A stretch of DNA of 64,000 nt from Tepidibacillus decaturensis (GTDB taxonomy: Bacteria > Bacillota > Bacilli > Tepidibacillales > Tepidibacillaceae). Position 1 is the first letter of the stretch. Each line of letters opens with the position of its first letter. The DNA lies in contig NZ_LSKU01000001.1 in NCBI RefSeq assembly GCF_001561915.1, positions 233,065-297,064 of the forward strand, written 5' to 3'. This document shows positions 56,435-64,000 of the stretch, in pieces. The position numbers were made by a program, and so were the translations under genes. A model generated the notes under the pieces. The model saw nothing but the letters and a program-made list of their open reading frames with translations, was not told where the DNA came from and made no database searches.

Positions 56435-57373
56435 ATGGCAATGAAACGGAATAAAATTTCTGTGATTGGTGCTGGTTTTACTGGAGCTACAACTGCCTTG
56501 TTTTTAGCTCAAAAAGAATTAGGAGATGTTGTACTAGTTGATATTCCTCAACTAGAAAACCCAACAAAAGGGAAAGCCTTAGATATGTTAGAAGCTACTC
56601 CAGTTTTAGGGGTGGATGTAAATATTGTCGGTACAAGCAACTATGAAGATATTACTGGCTCTGATCTTGTGATTATTACTGCGGGAATCGCTCGTAAACC
56701 TGGAATGAGCCGTGATGATCTTGTTAATACAAATGCGGGTATTATAAAATCCGTTGCAGAACAAGTAGCAAAATATGCACCTAATTCCTATATTATCGTC
56801 TTATCCAATCCTGTAGATGCAATGACCTATGTTGCTTATAAGACAACAGGTTTCCCTAAAGAGCGCGTGATAGGTCAATCGGGTGTACTTGATACTGCTC
56901 GTTTCCGTACCTTTGTCGCCCAAGCTCTTAATGTTTCTGTTGAAGATGTAAATGGGTTTGTATTAGGTGGCCATGGAGACTCGATGGTTCCTCTTGTTAG
57001 ATATTCATTTGCTGGTGGCATTCCGTTAGAAACATTATTATCAAAAGACCAATTAGATGCGATCGTTGAACGGACACGTAAAGGTGGTGGCGAGATCGTC
57101 AATCTATTAGGAAATGGTAGTGCTTATTATGCACCAGCTGCTTCACTTGTTCAAATGGCTGAAGCCATTCTAAAAGATAAAAAACGAATCATTCCAACCA
57201 TCGTTTATTTAGAAGGTGAGTATGGATACAATGATATTTATCTTGGTGTGCCAACATTGATTGGTGGAAATGGTATTGAAAAAGTATACGAATTAGAATT
57301 AACAGAAGAAGAAAAGGCTGCACTTAATAAATCTGCAGAAGCCGTTGAAGCAGTTATCAAGTTAGTTCGATAA
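56435..57373 (+). CDS. mdh: Malate dehydrogenase
   Basis: NAD-dependent oxidation of malate to oxaloacetate. The 312-residue LDH-like form typical of Bacillus shows the dinucleotide site [18 protein letters not shown] near residue 8, [13 protein letters not shown] near 47, [16 protein letters not shown] near 82 with substrate Arg residues, [14 protein letters not shown] near 117, and [14 protein letters not shown] near 174 with the catalytic His. ATG 56435 follows GGAGGG; an ATG at 56420 precedes the ribosome site. It closes the citrate synthase-icd-mdh set and ends before a GC-rich hairpin. Confidence 0.95.
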   Translation: MAMKRNKISVIGAGFTGATTALFLAQKELGDVVLVDIPQLENPTKGKALDMLEATPVLGVDVNIVGTSNYEDITGSDLVIITAGIARKPGMSRDDLVNTNAGIIKSVAEQVAKYAPNSYIIVLSNPVDAMTYVAYKTTGFPKERVIGQSGVLDTARFRTFVAQALNVSVEDVNGFVLGGHGDSMVPLVRYSFAGGIPLETLLSKDQLDAIVERTRKGGGEIVNLLGNGSAYYAPAASLVQMAEAILKDKKRIIPTIVYLEGEYGYNDIYLGVPTLIGGNGIEKVYELELTEEEKAALNKSAEAVEAVIKLVR

Positions 57374-57398
57374 AAAAATAGATTACGCTTCAAGAGAT

Positions 57399-57422
57399 AA
57401 ACCCCGGGATTCCCGGGGTTTA
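57399..57422 (+). terminator. GC-rich hairpin terminator after mdh
   Basis: AAACCCCGGGA pairs with TCCCGGGGTTT with a minimal loop; the T run is short. Confidence 0.7.
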
Positions 57423-57556
57423 TAACCGTATAAGAAGGTATAAGCTTATTAAAGTAATAAAGTAAAGTTTAACAAAAAAATTGAGTGAATATTAAAAAAG
57501 CTATGATAAAATAAAGTTAGACAGTGAAGAATTCAAAAAGGTTGGAGGGGAGATCT

Positions 57557-58399
57557 GTGAGGGAGATTCACGTAGATAGCATTATTGATGCAGTAGCAGA
57601 AATGGTTCAAACAGCTAACTTTGACTTAGGTGAAGATGTTGAAAACGCTTTCAAACAAGCGTTAAAAACAGAAGAATCTCAAACAGGTAAAGATGTTTTA
57701 AACCAATTATTAGAGAATGTCAGCATTGCAAGAAACGAAAGGGTGCCAATCTGTCAAGACACTGGATTTGCTGTGTTTATTGTTGAGTTAGGCCAGGATG
57801 CACATATTGTTGGTGGAAACTTAAATGATGCGATTAATGAAGGCGTACGTCGTGGGTATAAGGATGGTTACCTCCGCAAGTCAATCGTAGGCCATCCACT
57901 TGAGAGAAAGAATACTGGAGATAATACACCTGCCGTTATCCATATCGAAATAGTAGATGGAGATCAAGTGAAGATACATATGGCTGCAAAAGGTGGCGGT
58001 AGTGAAAATATGTCGTTTGTCAAAATGATGAAGCCTTCGGATGGGGTTGAAGGGGTAAAAGATTTTATCGTTGAATGCGTGAAGACAGCTGGACCCAATC
58101 CATGTCCTCCAATTGTGGTTGGTGTGGGAATTGGTGGTACATTTGAAAAAGCTGCATATTTAGCTAAAAAGTCTTTATTTAGAGAATTAGGAAAACGAAG
58201 TCACCTAGAAGATATTGCACAGTTAGAAGAAGAATTACTAGGTAGAATCAATAAATTAGGTATCGGGCCTCAAGGTTTAGGTGGTCGAACCACTGCTTTA
58301 GATGTTCATATAGAAATCTATCCCGCACATATTGCTTCTCTTCCAGTAGCAGTAAATATCAATTGCCACGCTGGAAGACATAAAGAAGTAGTATTGTAA
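57557..58399 (+). CDS. Class I fumarate hydratase, alpha subunit
   Basis: The [4Fe-4S] half of a two-subunit fumarase (TtdA-like), about 280 residues. The three cluster cysteines are in RVPICQDTGFAVF near residue 58, GPNPCPPIVVGVGIGG near 183, and NINCHAGRHKE near the end. The TtdA/FumA-alpha family also includes tartrate dehydratase; placing it directly after the TCA genes favours fumarase. GTG 57557 is preferred since GGAGGGG lies 7 bases before it; an earlier in-frame GTG at 57524 has no ribosome site. The beta subunit follows after 17 bases. Confidence 0.88.
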   Translation: MREIHVDSIIDAVAEMVQTANFDLGEDVENAFKQALKTEESQTGKDVLNQLLENVSIARNERVPICQDTGFAVFIVELGQDAHIVGGNLNDAINEGVRRGYKDGYLRKSIVGHPLERKNTGDNTPAVIHIEIVDGDQVKIHMAAKGGGSENMSFVKMMKPSDGVEGVKDFIVECVKTAGPNPCPPIVVGVGIGGTFEKAAYLAKKSLFRELGKRSHLEDIAQLEEELLGRINKLGIGPQGLGGRTTALDVHIEIYPAHIASLPVAVNINCHAGRHKEVVL

Positions 58400-58416
58400 G
58401 GAAAGGAGTGACGAGG

Positions 58417-58974
58417 ATGGCAACCGTTCATATAACAACACCTGTTTCTGCGGAGGAAATTTCAAAATTACAAGCTGGAGATCAAGTATTCATTTCTGGA
58501 GTGATCTATACAGCTAGAGATGCTGCTCATAAAAGATTAGTAGAATTGGTGGCAGATGGAAAAGATTTGCCGTTTGACATCAAGGATCAATTTATCTATT
58601 TTGTAGGACCAACACCTGCAAAGCCTGGAAAAGTCATTGGATCAGCTGGGCCAACGACAAGCTATCGAATGGATAAATATTCTCCTATATTACTAGAGTT
58701 AGGACTTCGTGGAATGATTGGAAAAGGGAGTCGAAGTCAGGATGTGAAAGACTCTATGGTGAAAAATAAAGCAGTATATCTTGCAGCTGTTGGTGGAGCA
58801 GCCGCATTAATTGCCAAAACGATCAAAAAAGCAGAAGTAATTGCTTATGATGATTTAGGACCAGAAGCGATTAGAAGATTAGAAGTAGAAAATTTCCCAG
58901 CAATCGTTGTAAATGATGTGCATGGCAATGATCTTTATATTCAAGGAGCAGAACAATATAAAATCGTAGATTAA
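58417..58974 (+). CDS. Class I fumarate hydratase, beta subunit
   Basis: The 185-residue TtdB-like subunit that completes the active site: VFISGVIYTARDAAHKRL near residue 30, FVGPTPAKPGKVIGSAGPTTSYRMDKY near 67, GLRGMIGKGSRS near 100 with substrate-binding residues, and VGGAAALIAKTIKKAE near 130. ATG 58417 follows GAAAGGAGTGACG; an in-frame GTG at 58408 overlaps the ribosome site. Split subunits of this kind are common in anaerobic Bacillota and thermophiles, whereas B. subtilis has a class II fumarase. Confidence 0.9.
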   Translation: MATVHITTPVSAEEISKLQAGDQVFISGVIYTARDAAHKRLVELVADGKDLPFDIKDQFIYFVGPTPAKPGKVIGSAGPTTSYRMDKYSPILLELGLRGMIGKGSRSQDVKDSMVKNKAVYLAAVGGAAALIAKTIKKAEVIAYDDLGPEAIRRLEVENFPAIVVNDVHGNDLYIQGAEQYKIVD

Positions 58975-59196
58975 CCGTGTATTTTCATTTGTTTAACATT
59001 TATTTAACATTATTTTAATATAGTTTTAAACAAGCGAAAAATTCCACTTGTCAATTAGCCGATATTCAGTATAATTATTGATATAGTTTAAATAATATTT
59101 TCTAATTACACTATATATATAAAATATTCAGAAAATAAAGTATTCAGTGATTAGAAAAAAAGATGACGTGGTATCTATTTCTACTATTTTTTAAGT

Positions 59197-59215
59197 AAGG
59201 TTGAATTTCAACCTT
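59197..59215 (+). promoter_or_regulatory. Inverted repeat in the oppA leader
   Basis: AAGGTTGA-ATT-TCAACCTT is a perfect 8-bp stem with 3-base loop, 36 bases before the oppA start. Operator or mRNA structure cannot be told apart. The rest of 58975-59250 is A/T-rich with no gene. Confidence 0.4.
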
Positions 59216-59250
59216 TACTATAAAAAAACATAACATAAGGGGGTCTTTTA

Positions 59251-60894
59251 ATGAAGAAAACTAGCAAATGGCTAGTGCTAATGATTGCAATCATTATGGT
59301 TGCAAGTGTTGTACTTGCTGGTTGTGGTGGTGGAACCAGCACAGATGGCGAGAAAAAAGATCAAACTGCAGGAGAACAGCCTGCGAAAGAACAAGTTTTA
59401 AGGCTTAATGCAAAGACTGAACCACCAAGTTTAGACCCAGCTACTACGACTGACTCAACCTCTGGAGACATCTTACGCGAATTGATGGAAGGTTTAGTCC
59501 GTCTAGATGAAAATAGCCAGGTAAAACAAGGTTCTGGTATGGCTGAAAGCTGGGAAATTAGTGAAGATGGCTTAAAATATACTTTCCATCTAAAAGATGC
59601 TAAGTGGTCTAATGGTGACCCTGTTACTGCACATGACTTTGAATTTGCATGGAAACGTGTATTAAATCCTGAAACAGCATCTGACTATGCTTACCAATTA
59701 TATTACTTAAAAAATGGTGAAGCTTATAATGCAGGTAAAGCAAAAGCTGAAGACGTAGGGGTTAAAGCACTTGATGACAAAACTTTAGAAGTAACGTTAG
59801 AAGCTCCTACACCTTTCTTCTTACAATTAACTGCTTTCTACACTTTATTTCCTGTAAACCAAAAAGTAGTAGAAGCTAATAAAGATTGGGCTGCTGAAGC
59901 TGCAACATATGTTAGTAATGGTCCTTTCAAATTAACAAAATGGGAACATGATTCCGAAGTAGTGATTGAAAAGAACGAAAACTACTGGAATAAAGACAAA
60001 GTGAATTTATCCAAAATTTCTTGGGTTATGATCAATGATGATAACACTGAGTATCAATTATTTCAAAACAATGAGTTAGATATCGCACAACCACCAACTG
60101 AATTAACCAAAGAGTTAATCGACAAAGGTGAAGCAACAAGTAAACCAATCTTAGGTAACTACATGTTTGTCTTCAATGTTGAAAAAGAACCATTTACTAA
60201 CAAGTATGTTCGTCAAGCCTTTGCTGCTGCGATCGACCGTGAATCATTGATTAACAATGTAACTCAAGGTGGCCAAATACCTGCATATGCTTTTGTACCA
60301 CCGGGGGCATCTCCTGATATGGGAGTAGATTTCCGCGAGAAAAATGGAGACTTCGTTAAGAAGCCTGCTGAAGCAAAAGCATTATTAGAAAAAGGAATGC
60401 AAGAGTTAGGGTTAAAAACATTCCCTAAAGTAACATTATCTTATAACACAAATGATGGTAATAAGAAAATTGCTGAAGCAGTTCAAGCAATGTGGAAACA
60501 AAATCTTGGTGTTGATGTAGAATTAACAAACCAAGAATGGAAAGTTTACTTAAAAACTTTAAGTGCTGGAGACTACCAAATCGGACGTTATGGATGGTTA
60601 GCTGACTACATGGATCCAATGACATTTATGGATATGTGGGTAACTGATGGCGGAAATAACGATACAAACTGGAGTAATGCTAGATACGATGAATTGATCA
60701 AACAAGCAAAATCAACTGGCGATCAACAAGTTCGTTTAGCTGCATTCCAAGAAGCTGAACAAATCTTAATGGATGAAATGCCTATCATTCCAGTTTATTT
60801 CTATACTCGTGTGTTCATGCAACATGACAATGTCAAAAATGTTGTTCGTCATGCTGATGGAAGTTCCGACTTTACATGGGTAACGATTGAGTAG
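59251..60894 (+). CDS. oppA: Oligopeptide ABC transporter substrate-binding lipoprotein
   Basis: A 547-residue cluster C binding protein. The N-terminal signal peptide ends in a lipobox, VVLAGCGGG, with Cys near residue 25, so it is anchored to the outer face of the membrane. Family blocks are LRLNAKTEPPSLDPATTTDS near 50, GMAESWEISEDGLKYTFHLK near 90, WSNGDPVTAHDFEFAWKRVLNP near 113 and YVSNGPFKLTKWEHDSEVVIEKN near 222. It captures peptides for the permease encoded downstream. AAGGGGG precedes the ATG. No dipeptide-specific trait can be read with confidence. Confidence 0.93.
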   Translation: MKKTSKWLVLMIAIIMVASVVLAGCGGGTSTDGEKKDQTAGEQPAKEQVLRLNAKTEPPSLDPATTTDSTSGDILRELMEGLVRLDENSQVKQGSGMAESWEISEDGLKYTFHLKDAKWSNGDPVTAHDFEFAWKRVLNPETASDYAYQLYYLKNGEAYNAGKAKAEDVGVKALDDKTLEVTLEAPTPFFLQLTAFYTLFPVNQKVVEANKDWAAEAATYVSNGPFKLTKWEHDSEVVIEKNENYWNKDKVNLSKISWVMINDDNTEYQLFQNNELDIAQPPTELTKELIDKGEATSKPILGNYMFVFNVEKEPFTNKYVRQAFAAAIDRESLINNVTQGGQIPAYAFVPPGASPDMGVDFREKNGDFVKKPAEAKALLEKGMQELGLKTFPKVTLSYNTNDGNKKIAEAVQAMWKQNLGVDVELTNQEWKVYLKTLSAGDYQIGRYGWLADYMDPMTFMDMWVTDGGNNDTNWSNARYDELIKQAKSTGDQQVRLAAFQEAEQILMDEMPIIPVYFYTRVFMQHDNVKNVVRHADGSSDFTWVTIE

Positions 60895-61001
60895 TAAAAT
60901 AGTATAGTTAATGTTTGAAAACAGGTTAGGGTTAGAGAGGTATGCCTATGGGTATGCTTCTCTACTTCTTTGTCTGTGCCATTTTTATGGAGGTGTTAGA
61001 C

Positions 61002-61930
61002 TTGCTAAGATTCATACTTCAAAGATTAGGGATGTTAATCATCACCCTTTGGGTTATTGTGACATTAACCTTTTTTTAATGCATGCAATCCCTGGGGATC
61101 CATTTACACAAGAGAAGAAATTACCGCCGCAAACGATTGAAAACTTAAAGAAGCATTATGGGTTGGATAAATCACTGCCTGTACAATATTTAGATTACTT
61201 GGGAAACGTTGCAAAATTAGAACTAGGTCCATCTTTTTCATCTAAGACATTGACGGTTAATGATATTATCAATAATAATTTTCCTGTTTCTGCACAATTA
61301 GGGTTACAATCTTTAATCATTGCTTTAGGTATAGGACTTACATTAGGAATAATCGCGTCATTAAAGCATAATTCAGGACTAGATTATACAGCGATGGTTA
61401 TTGCTGTATTAGGCGTATCTGTTCCTAATATCGTCTTGGCTCCAATTTTGATTGACATATTTGCAGTGAAACTTGGGTGGTTTCCAATCGCAAGATGGGG
61501 AACTTTTGCACATACTATTTTACCTTCAACAGCACTAGGTATGCACTCAATGGCAGTTATCGCTCGATTGATGCGTTCCAATATGTTGGAAGTTTTAGGA
61601 CAAGACTATATTCGTACAGCGAAATCGAAGGGACTTAATTCTTTCCAAGTGATTTGGAAGCATACCATTCGTAATGCCATTATGCCTGTTATTACGATTT
61701 TAGGTCCATTAACTGCTACACTTTTAACGGGTACTTTTGTTGTTGAACAAATTTTCGGTATCCCTGGATTAGGTAAATATTTCGTAACTAGTGTGACAAA
61801 TCGTGATTACCCAGTTATTTTAGGTACAACTATTTTCTATAGTGCAGTTTTAATTTCTGCGAATTTTCTAGTTGATCTAGCCTATGGATTTATTGATCCA
61901 AGAATCAAAATTGGAGCTAAGGGGGAATAA
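61002..61930 (+). CDS. oppB: Oligopeptide ABC transporter permease OppB (one-base frameshift near 5' end)
   Basis: A 309-residue inner-membrane permease with about six helices. The proper start is TTG 61002 behind GGAGGTG, giving LRFILQRLGMLIITLWVIVTLTFF, the family's first helix. There the seven-T run at 61071-61077 is one T short; an eighth T joins it to LMHAIPGDPFTQEKKLPPQTIENL, the normal continuation. The remainder is intact, with the EAA-loop DYIRTAKSKGLNSFQVIWKHTIRNA near residue 205. As written, the in-frame body starts only at an unsuited upstream ATG (60911). oppC follows after 2 bases. Confidence 0.88.
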
Positions 61931-61932
61931 GC

Positions 61933-62853
61933 ATGCCAGAAATCACAAATCAAAGCTTTCAACGTATCAGTCATGACCGTGACCAGGCTGAAAAAATTGT
62001 TCGTCCTAGCTTAAACTTCTGGCAGGATGCATGGAGACGTTTGAAGAAAAATAAGCTTGCTATGTTAGGTTTATGGATAATCGTTTTTTTGGCAATTATG
62101 GCTCTTATAGGTCCGCATTTAACACCTTATGATTATAGAACTCAAGATTTAACTATTACCAATCATCCAATGAGTGCTGAACATTGGTTTGGGACAGATG
62201 ATCTTGGCCGTGATGTGTTTGCGCGACTTTGGTCAGGAGCACGAATTTCATTATTCATTGGTTTAACTGCAGCATTAGCCGATCTGCTTATTGGTGTCAT
62301 CTATGGTGGAATTTCTGGTTATGCAGGTGGCAAAGTTGACCAGTTTATGATGAGGGTTGTTGATGTATTATATGGGCTTCCATATTTACTTGTTGTTATT
62401 CTTTTAATGGTCGTCATGGATCGTGGTTTGGGAACGATTATTCTTGCATTAATTGCAACTGGATGGATTGGTATGGCGCGTTTGGTCCGTGGCCAAATCC
62501 TACAAATAAAAGAAATGGAATTTATATTAGCAGCTAGAACATTAGGTGCGAATACAACCAGATTATTATTTAAACACTTAATTCCAAATACATTAGGGCC
62601 AATTATTGTTAGCATGACTTTAACTGTTCCTGGTGCAATTTTCTCAGAAGCATTCTTAAGTTTTATTGGTTTAGGTGTACCCGCGCCTTTAGCAAGTTGG
62701 GGTACAATGGTAAATGAAGGAATTGTTACAATTCTTTCTGGCCATTGGTGGAGATTGGCATTCCCTGCCTTTATGATTTCATTAACGATGTTTGCCTTTA
62801 ACGTATTTGGCGATGGTTTGCGAGATGCGTTAGATCCTAGATTAAGAAAATAA
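61933..62853 (+). CDS. oppC: Oligopeptide ABC transporter permease OppC
   Basis: A 306-residue permease partner of OppB. It has an N-terminal helix (NKLAMLGLWIIVFLAIMALIG), the characteristic periplasmic-type segment HWFGTDDLGRDVFARLWSGARISLFIG near residue 75, and the EAA loop EFILAARTLGANTTRLLFKHLIPNT near 195, which contacts the ATPases. The gene begins two bases after oppB with GGGGG upstream, and the ATPase genes follow, so all belong to one transcript. Confidence 0.94.
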   Translation: MPEITNQSFQRISHDRDQAEKIVRPSLNFWQDAWRRLKKNKLAMLGLWIIVFLAIMALIGPHLTPYDYRTQDLTITNHPMSAEHWFGTDDLGRDVFARLWSGARISLFIGLTAALADLLIGVIYGGISGYAGGKVDQFMMRVVDVLYGLPYLLVVILLMVVMDRGLGTIILALIATGWIGMARLVRGQILQIKEMEFILAARTLGANTTRLLFKHLIPNTLGPIIVSMTLTVPGAIFSEAFLSFIGLGVPAPLASWGTMVNEGIVTILSGHWWRLAFPAFMISLTMFAFNVFGDGLRDALDPRLRK

Positions 62854-62867
62854 GGGAGGAGAGAATC

Positions 62868-63896
62868 ATGGCAGAAAAAGTGTTACAAGTCAAAGATCTA
62901 GAAGTCTCCTTCTTGACATATGCTGGAGAAGTAAAAGCCGTTCGTGGCTTATCATTTGATGTTGAAAAGGGAGAAGCTGTCGCAATCGTAGGAGAATCTG
63001 GTAGTGGAAAAAGTGTTACCTCTCAATCGATTATGAAGCTGATTCCAACACCACCTGGTGTATATAAAAACGGAGAAATCATTTTTGAAGGTAAGGATTT
63101 GATTAAATTATCCAATAAAGAAATGGAAGAAATCCGTGGTTCTTCAATTGGTATGATTTTCCAAGACCCAATGACATCATTAAATCCAACAATGACAGTA
63201 GGTAGACAAATTTCTGAGGGCTTAATTAAGCATCATGGAATGAATAAAGCAGAAGCTTTAAAACGATCTGTTGAGATGTTAGAACTTGTAGGAATTCCTA
63301 ACCCTGAACTACGTGTTAAACAATACCCACATGAATTTAGTGGTGGGATGAGACAAAGGGTTATGATTGCTATTGCCTTGGCATGTAGTCCAAAACTGTT
63401 GATTGCAGACGAACCAACGACTGCTTTGGATGTTACAATTCAAGCGCAAATTCTTGATTTGATGAAAGATTTGCAAAGTAAATTAGATACTTCGATTATT
63501 ATTATTACTCACGATTTAGGCGTTGTAGCTGATATTGCACAAAAAGTAATTGTTATGTATGCGGGTCAAGTTGTGGAACAAGGATATTTAGATGATATCT
63601 TCTATAACCCACAACATCCATATACCTGGGGATTATTAAAATCCGTACCACGCTTAGATTCTAAAGGTCATCGTTTAGATTCAATCGAAGGAACGCCACC
63701 AGATTTATTAGCCCCGCCAAGTGGATGTCCGTTCCATCCAAGATGTCCTTTTGCAATGGAGATTTGTACAAAGGAATTCCCTGAAGCGTCGATCATTGGC
63801 CCAGGTCATAAGGTTCATTGTTGGCTACAACATCCGCAAGCATCTAAAGAGGGTACACCATTAGCGGTAGGAGGTGCGAAGCATGAGTCAAAATAA
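62868..63896 (+). CDS. oppD: Oligopeptide ABC transporter ATP-binding protein OppD
   Basis: A 342-residue ATPase: Walker A GESGSGKSVTSQS near residue 40, Q-loop FQDPMTSLNPTMTVG near 97, signature FSGGMRQRVMIAIAL near 157, Walker B LLIADEPTTALDVT near 177 and the H-loop ITHDLGVV near 210. The C-terminal oligopeptide-type zone GCPFHPRCPFAMEICTKEFP near 287 contains the Cys residues that in related ATPases hold an iron-sulfur cluster. GGGAGGAG precedes the ATG; the end overlaps oppF by 14 bases. Confidence 0.95.
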   Translation: MAEKVLQVKDLEVSFLTYAGEVKAVRGLSFDVEKGEAVAIVGESGSGKSVTSQSIMKLIPTPPGVYKNGEIIFEGKDLIKLSNKEMEEIRGSSIGMIFQDPMTSLNPTMTVGRQISEGLIKHHGMNKAEALKRSVEMLELVGIPNPELRVKQYPHEFSGGMRQRVMIAIALACSPKLLIADEPTTALDVTIQAQILDLMKDLQSKLDTSIIIITHDLGVVADIAQKVIVMYAGQVVEQGYLDDIFYNPQHPYTWGLLKSVPRLDSKGHRLDSIEGTPPDLLAPPSGCPFHPRCPFAMEICTKEFPEASIIGPGHKVHCWLQHPQASKEGTPLAVGGAKHESK

Positions 63897-64000
63897 ACAA
63901 AGTGGCAATAGTGAAACGATTTTAGAGGTAAAAAATTTACAAAAGCACTTTAAAGTTGGAAATGGTGTTGTAAAAGCGCTAGATGGTGTTACTTTTAGCA
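63883..64000 (+). CDS. oppF: Oligopeptide ABC transporter ATP-binding protein OppF (partial)
   Basis: Only the first ~39 codons are inside the window: MSQNKQSGNSETILEVKNLQ, then HFKVGNGVVKALDGVTF, the usual OppF N-terminus before the Walker A motif. The ATG lies within the final codons of oppD behind GGAGGTG. The partner ATPase of OppD is expected; the rest of the gene lies beyond the window. Confidence 0.85.
   Translation, partial: MSQNKQSGNSETILEVKNLQKHFKVGNGVVKALDGVTFS

Overview
The window comes from a low-GC, endospore-forming member of the Bacillota, most likely a Bacillales lineage able to grow anaerobically. Gene order from about 35.8 to 57.4 kb follows the Bacillus subtilis layout: yheB-yheA, ytkL-ytpI-ytoI, ytrI/ytrH-dnaE-malic enzyme, accD-accA-pfkA-pyk, fxsA-ytwI, citZ-icd-mdh. 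Spore genes are abundant: a GerA-type receptor operon plus a second orphan GerAB gene, SleL, the prkA-yhbH-spoVR cluster, YtrH and four YheC/YheD paralogs. A close relationship to genera such as Tepidibacillus or Vulcanibacillus is only a guess. I see no rRNA, tRNA, CRISPR or prophage.

Layout. 0-1.3 kb: a decayed IS30-family element inside a 13-bp direct repeat, followed by a candidate small RNA gene. 1.3-6.7 kb: repeats, then rnhA, queG, ogt, an amidase, trmL, a HAD phosphatase and an YfcE-like phosphodiesterase. 6.8-11.3 kb: prkA-yhbH-spoVR. 11.4-19.4 kb: a small unknown gene, degV, DoxX, gamma-carbonic anhydrase, a flavoprotein, map, a frameshifted gerAB and sleL. 19.4-25.6 kb: an anaerobic fermentation block (adhE, pflB, pflA) behind two TGTGA-N6-TCACA-type operators. 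25.7-29.9 kb: a germinant receptor operon A-C-D-B on the minus strand. 30.0-35.8 kb: a GNAT gene and four tandem ATP-grasp YheC/D genes, also minus. 35.8-57.4 kb: the conserved chromosomal backbone. 57.5-59 kb: two-subunit class I fumarase. 59.2-64 kb: an oligopeptide ABC transporter (oppABCDF), cut by the window end.

Metabolic reading. Glycolysis (pfkA, pyk), malonyl-CoA synthesis (accD, accA), malic enzyme, a TCA segment (citrate synthase, icd, mdh, fumarase) and mixed-acid fermentation (pfl, adhE) are all present. The citrate synthase at the citZ locus is of the eukaryotic/mitochondrial type, not the usual Bacillus type. A FadR-subfamily regulator encoded next to malic enzyme probably binds a perfect TGGTCAGACCA site at that promoter.

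Main unexplained signals. (1) A family of structured repeats (three full copies, three short derivatives, all in one orientation) with a nested stem and a possible pseudoknot; all three differences inside stems become G-U pairs on the plus strand only. A second hairpin repeat shares the same 5' head. (2) The IS30 transposase leader folds into a roughly 20-bp hairpin hiding its start codon, and a promoter-terminator unit just outside the element encodes an RNA with 13 nt perfectly complementary to that loop. (3) Seven genes, including essential accD, are each exactly one base short in an A/T run. This points to homopolymer under-calling or, less likely, real run contraction tolerated by slippage.
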